Positions 59,673 to 64,000 of a stretch of DNA of 64,000 nt are shown in pieces. A model generated the notes under the pieces. It was not told where the DNA came from. It did no database searches and saw only the letters and a list, made by a program, of their open reading frames with translations. The DNA comes from Ailurus styani (taxonomy: Eukaryota; Chordata; Mammalia; Carnivora; Ailuridae), in the NCBI GenBank assembly GCA_002007465.1, contig LNAC01000688.1, positions 526,448 to 590,447 on the forward strand. The letters are read 5' to 3'. The number at the start of each line of letters is the position of its first letter. Within the stretch, counting starts at the first letter, position 1. The position numbers and the translations under genes are program-made.

Positions 59673-59866
59673 GGGCGCCTGGGTGGCTCAGTGGGTTAAA
59701 GCCTCTGCCTTCGGCTCAGGTCATGATCTCAGGGTCCTGGGATCGAGCCCTGCATCGGGCTGCCTGTTCAGCGGGGAGCCTGGTTCCTCCTCTCTCTCTG
59801 CCTGCCTCTCTGCCTACTTGTAATCTCTCTCACTCTGTCAAATAAATAAATAAAATCTTAAAAAAA
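59673..59866 (+). mobile_element. Young CAN-SINE
   Basis: Near-consensus copy, head GGGCGCCTGGGTGGCTCAGT and tail AATAAATAAATAAAATCTTA. Short flank match GAAATAT on both sides. Confidence 0.96.
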
Positions 59867-60014
59867 AGAAATATGTTTAAGATGAGGAACAGAAAAAAAT
59901 CTGAATTGCTACCACTTCAATTCAATATTGAATAGGAGTTTACAGGAAATGATGAAGAAGGAGGAGGAGGAAAAGAAGAACAACATCAAAAAAAAGCAGT
60001 AATTGTTATATGGT

Positions 60015-61600
60015 TTGGAAAGTGAGAATTCAGTAAAGTCTCGGGATACAAAATCAGTGTAGAGATATCTGTTGCATTTCTATACATAAATAGTGAAGCA
60101 GCAGAAAAAGAAATTAAGAAAACAATCCCTATTACAATTGCACCAAAAATAATAAAATACCTAGGAATAAACCTAACCAAAGAGGTGAAAAACCTATACT
60201 CTGAAAACTATAAAACACTGATGAAAAAATTGAAGACAACACAAAGAAATGGAAAGATATTCTATGCTTATGGATTGGAAGAAAAAATATTGCTAAAATG
60301 TGTATGCTACCCAAAGCAATTATACATTTAAGGCAATCCCTATCAAAATATCAATATCATTTCTTACAAAAGTAGAACAAAAAGTCCTAAAATTTGTGTG
60401 GAACCACAAAAGTCCCTGAATAGCCAAAGGAATATTGAAAAAGAAAAGCAAAGCTGGAGCCATCACAATTCAGCATTTCAAGTTATATTACAAAGCCATA
60501 GTAATTAAAATAGTATGGCGCTGGCACAAAAATAGACACATCCATAGAATGGAATGGAAAACACATAAATAAACCCCCAATTATATGGTTAATTATCTTC
60601 AGAAAAGCAGAAAAAAGTATCTAATGGGGAAAAGAGAGTGTCTTCAACAAATGGTGTTGGGAAAACTAGACAGCAACATGCAACAAATGAAACTGGACAA
60701 CTTTCTTACACTATTCACAAAAATAAATTCAAGATGGATGAAAGGCCTAAGAGTAAGTCTTGAAAACATAAAAGTCCTAGAGGAGAACAAAGGCAGTAAC
60801 TACTTGGCATCAGCCACAGCAAATTCTTTTAGATAATTCGCCTAAAGCAAGAGAAACACAAGCAAAAATAAACTATTGAGACTTCATCAAAATAATTCCT
60901 TCTACACAGTGAAGGAAACAATCACCAAAACTAAAAGGCCACTTATGGAATGGTAGGATATATTTTCAAATAACATATCTGATAAAGGGTTCTATGTCCA
61001 AAACATAGAAAGAACTTATACAACTCAACACCCCCTATAAACAAGTAATCCAATTAAAAAGGGGCAGAAGACATGAACAGACATATCTTCAAAGGAGACT
61101 CAAAGATGGCCAAGAGATACATGAAAATATGCTCATCATCACTCATCATTAGGGACCTATAAATCAAAACTACAATGAGATATCCTGTCATACCTTTCTG
61201 AATGGCTAAAATTAAAAGCACAAGAAACAGCAGCTGTTGGTGAGGATGTGGAGAAAAAGAAACCCTCTTGTACTGTTGATAGGAATGCAAACTGGTGCAG
61301 CCACTGTGGAAAACAGTATAGAGGTTCCTCAAAAAGTTAAAAATAGAACTACCCTATGATCCAGCAATTATACTAGTTACCAAAGAATACACAAACACTA
61401 ATTCAAAGCGATATATGCACCCCTATGTTTAAAGAAACATTATTTACAGTAGCTGAATTACAGAAGCAACCCTTCTGTCTTCAATAGATGAGTGGATAAA
61501 GAAGATATCTATATATAGATATATGTAATATATCTATTAAGGAGTGCACTTGTAATAAGCACCAGGTGATTAAAATAAAAACTTTTTTTAAAGTATTGAA
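60015..61600 (+). mobile_element. 5'-truncated carnivoran-type L1
   Basis: Starts inside the ORF2 RT (AATTCAGTAAAGTCTCGGGA), runs through CCTAGGAATAAACCTAACCA, TTATATTACAAAGCCATAGT, ACTGGTGCAGCCACTGTGGA, and ends with the short 3' UTR GAGTGCACTTGTAATAAGCA, CCAGGTGATTAAAATAAAAA. Better preserved than the flanking old L1. Frames at 60585-60836 and on the minus strand are its shadows. Confidence 0.8.
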
Positions 61601-62336
61601 AAATTAGTCAACCTGTATTTCTATGACTTGTGCACATTTCTTTTTTATTGCATATTTCAATGAAGAAGTTTACTTAAAAATCATTGGAATAAACACATAT
61701 AAAACAAAATAAGGAAAAATAGGTTAATAGATACAAAGACATTTAATACATATAAATTATATTAAAAATTTAAAACAAACTTTCAGAAAGCTAGGAAGAA
61801 CATAATTTCCTTAAATTTGATATCATGTAACACAGCAAACATCCCACTTTATAGTGAACTATTATTAACCTTTCCCTCTGAGTTTGGAAAAGAGTCAGAA
61901 ATATTTGCTATCTCAGAATCTGTTCACTATTATATTGGTCAAGCAGTCATGTAATAATAAAACTGTCAAAATTTGAAGAGCAGTAGGTTCTGTAAACAAA
62001 AATACAAGAATATAAACACATTCTAGTAGAATTAACAAGTGAATTTGGAAATATAATTTGATTAAATATCCCCATATATACATTTCAGCAAGAAATGGAA
62101 GCTGAAATTTAGAAAATAAAAATGTATTTAAATTAGTGTGAATAATATTAAATACGTATGAATAAATCTAATGAAAGATGTGCAAATCATCCACATGGAA
62201 ACTGTCAAAAAGTATTATGAACAGAAATTTTAAAGCACTTACATACATGATCTTTTAAAAAATGTTTCTCAGTAAATTGCAGATCTATACCAAAAAGATA
62301 ATAGAGAAAAACAATATGATTAAAAATGAGCAGAGA

Positions 62337-62550
62337 GGGCGCCTGGGTGGCTCAGTGGGTTAAAGCCTCCGCTTTCAGCTCAGGTCATGATCTCAGCGTC
62401 CTGGGATCAAGGCCCGCATCAGGCTCTCTGCTCAGCAGGGAGCTTGCTTCCTCCTCTCCCTGTCTCTCTGCCTGCCTCTCTGCCTACTTGTAATTTCTCT
62501 CTCTGTGTCAAATAAATAAATAAAATCTTTAAAAAAATAAAAAATAAAAT
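62337..62550 (+). mobile_element. Young CAN-SINE with 15-bp target duplication
   Basis: Complete copy. Exact flanks AAAAATGAGCAGAGA at 62322-62336 and 62551-62565. Confidence 0.97.
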
Positions 62551-62723
62551 AAAAATGAGCAGAGAATCTGGAATGAATTTTTTTTTCCCAAAAATATATA
62601 CAGGTGGCTAACAAGGACGGGAATAGATGCTCAGCATCACTAATCATCAGGGAAATCTAAATCAAAATCACAGTGAGATTCCACCTCACACCTGTCAGAA
62701 TGACTAGTATCAAAAAGACAAGA

Positions 62724-62935
62724 GCGGTGCTTGGGTGGCTCAGTCAGTTAAACATCCAACTCCTGATTTTGGCTCAGGTCATCGTGTTAGAGATATGGGA
62801 TCAAGACTGGCATCCTGCTCTGCAGTCAGTGTGGAGTCTGCTGGAGATTCTCTCTCTCTCTCTCTTTCTTCCTCTCCCTTTCCCTCTGTTTTCTCTCTCC
62901 TTCTCTCTCTAAAATAAATAAATGAATCTTAAAAA
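62724..62935 (+). mobile_element. Older CAN-SINE
   Basis: Older head (GTCAGTTAAACATCCAACTC), long CT/TCTC body and AATAAATAAATGAATCTT tail. Flanks AAAAAGACAAGA (62712-62723) and AAAAAGATAAGA (62935-62946) differ at one base. Confidence 0.93.
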
Positions 62936-63204
62936 AAAAAGATAAGAAATAACAAGTGTGGGTGATGATGTGAAGAAAAAGAAACCGTGGTGCACTGCTG
63001 GAATGTAAATTGATCCAGCCAATATGGAAAACATATGGAGGTTCCTGAAAGAAATAAAAATAGAATTAGTATAGTCAAAGAAAATGAAAACAGTATATCA
63101 TGAAATATATGTACTACCATGTTGATTGCAGCATTATTTACAGAAGCCAAGATATGGAAGCAACCCATGTACCCACTGATGGATAAATGGATAAAAGAAT
63201 TATA

Positions 63205-63400
63205 TCATGTATGTATGTGTGCATGTGTATATATATATTTATATATATAATATATATCTATATGTATATACATATGTATGTATATATGTATATATATTCA
63301 TATATACACACAATTATATATTATATAATATATATTATTCAGTATGTATTTCTACTACATATACATATACATACATACATATGTCATACATATAAATTAA
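63205..63400. repeat. TA/TG complex microsatellite
   Basis: ATGTATGTGTGCATGTGTAT, then mixed TATA/TATG/CATA units for about 190 bp inside the old L1 ORF2 end. The tyrosine-rich frames here are repeat artefacts. Confidence 0.9.
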
Positions 63401-63732
63401 CCATAAAAATGAAATCTTGCCTTCTTGACAACATGGATGGATCTTGAGGGCACTGCTGAGTGAAATAAGTCAGAAAAACATACACCATATAATCTCACTA
63501 TATGTGGAATAAAAAAAAAAACAAAGACCTCATAGGTACAGAAAACAGATTAGTGGGGGGCCAGAGGTGGGGCGCTGGAGGTAGGTGAAATGGTTAAGAG
63601 GGTCAAAAGCTACAAACTTCAAATTGTAAAATGAATGAAATGAATGTTATGGGGATTTAATGCACAGCATGGTGACTGTAGCTAATAATACTGTATTGCA
63701 TATTTGAAAGACACTAAGAAACTAGATCTTTA

Positions 63733-63937
63733 TATTTTAATTTTTTAAAAGATTTTATTTATTTATTTGACAGAGAGAGAAATTACAAGCAGGCAGAGAG
63801 GCAGACAGAGAAAGAGGAAGAAGCAGGCTCCTTGCCGAGCAGAGAGCCCGACATGGGGCTCTATCCCAGGACCCTGAGATCATGACCTGAGCCGAAGGCA
63901 GAGGCATTAACCCACTGAGCCACCCAGGCGCCCCAAA
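63733..63937 (-). mobile_element. Young CAN-SINE, antisense, with 14-bp target duplication
   Basis: Inserted in the L1M 3' UTR. Exact flanks AAACTAGATCTTTA at 63719-63732 and 63938-63951. Ends CTGAGCCACCCAGGCGCCCC. Confidence 0.97.
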
Positions 63938-64000
63938 AAACTAGATCTTTAAAGTCTTTATCATAAGGAATAGATTGTAAGTATGCATGATGATGTTAAC

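Larger units (their letters stand above)
58580..60010 (+). mobile_element. Old L1 resumed (RT region)
   Basis: Continuation of the host L1 after the younger insertion: AAAGCCAAAAGTTGGGTGCA, later AACTTTATGGAAGAAAGAAA and TTCATTGCATTTGACAGAAT, then AAACGTTATTCATAGTATTT. Split by SINEs at 58711-58927 and 59673-59866. A (GGA)n patch lies at about 59955-59980. Confidence 0.6.
61615..63998 (+). mobile_element. Old L1M resumed, ORF2 end and 3' UTR
   Basis: Decayed RT text near 62140-62280 (GAATAAATCTAATGAAAGAT), then ATCAGGGAAATCTAAATCAA near 62648 and the C-terminal GTAAATTGATCCAGCCAATA near 63005. The 3' UTR at 63560-63720 has AAGCTACAAACTTCAAATTG and TAATAATACTGTATTGCATA, resuming after the last SINE. 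It runs to the window edge. Confidence 0.72.

Noticed and set aside
59673..59866. tRNA-like head considered as a tRNA gene
   Set aside because: The head belongs to a tRNA-derived SINE with CT body and A-rich tail. No cloverleaf gene context.
63187..63447. Tyr/Ile-rich frames
   Set aside because: Pure translation of the TA/TG microsatellite.

Overview
This is a stretch of mammalian nuclear DNA from a carnivoran, most likely a mustelid or close musteloid (inference). The strongest clue is about two dozen tRNA-Lys-derived CAN-SINEs. Many carry the head GGGCGCCTGGGTGGCTCAGT followed by GGGTTAAAGCCTCTGCCTTC, a CT-rich body and an AATAAATAAATAAAATCTTT tail. Young copies keep exact target-site duplications (TSDs). 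L1 fragments with a carnivoran-type 3' UTR and mammal-wide L1M, L2 and MIR relics complete the picture. Nothing prokaryotic is present, and operons, Shine-Dalgarno sites and CRISPR arrays do not apply. Almost every open frame of 60-185 codons is a chance frame or a decayed retrotransposon.

Layout. 1-5.3 kb: an L1 3' end, SINEs, an old plus-strand L1 and antisense L1 relics. 5.3-10.4 kb: mostly unique sequence containing the only protein-coding signal found, two minus-strand exons (9003-8868, then 7796-7672) with consensus splice sites and matching codon phase. They encode part of a membrane protein I could not identify. A weaker third exon may lie at 7130-7072. 10.4-14.4 kb: antisense L1 relics, a nested SINE pair, and a virtually identical 0.4-kb inverted copy of one L1 segment placed exactly inside an AT-rich palindrome. 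14.4-28.4 kb: mainly unique intergenic or intronic DNA with L1, L2, MIR and SINE insertions, including a SINE and an L1 3' fragment that share one target site. 28.4-46.5 kb: long antisense L1M relics separated by unique DNA, L2 and MIR. 46.5-49.6 kb: unique DNA, a 265-bp assembly gap inside a SINE, and a 26-bp SINE head with its own TSD. 49.6-64 kb: an old plus-strand L1 repeatedly interrupted by younger insertions, including a near full-length but inactivated L1 at about 51,985-58,510.

Working together: there is no gene network here. The window reads as a gene-poor, L1-rich intron or intergenic region containing a short piece of one minus-strand gene. The most unusual structure is the inverted duplication at 11960-12374 / 13901-14307. 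It looks like a break at the tip of an AT-rich palindrome repaired by copying a nearby segment in inverted orientation. Family names for old repeats come from recognising consensus text by eye, and their boundaries are approximate.
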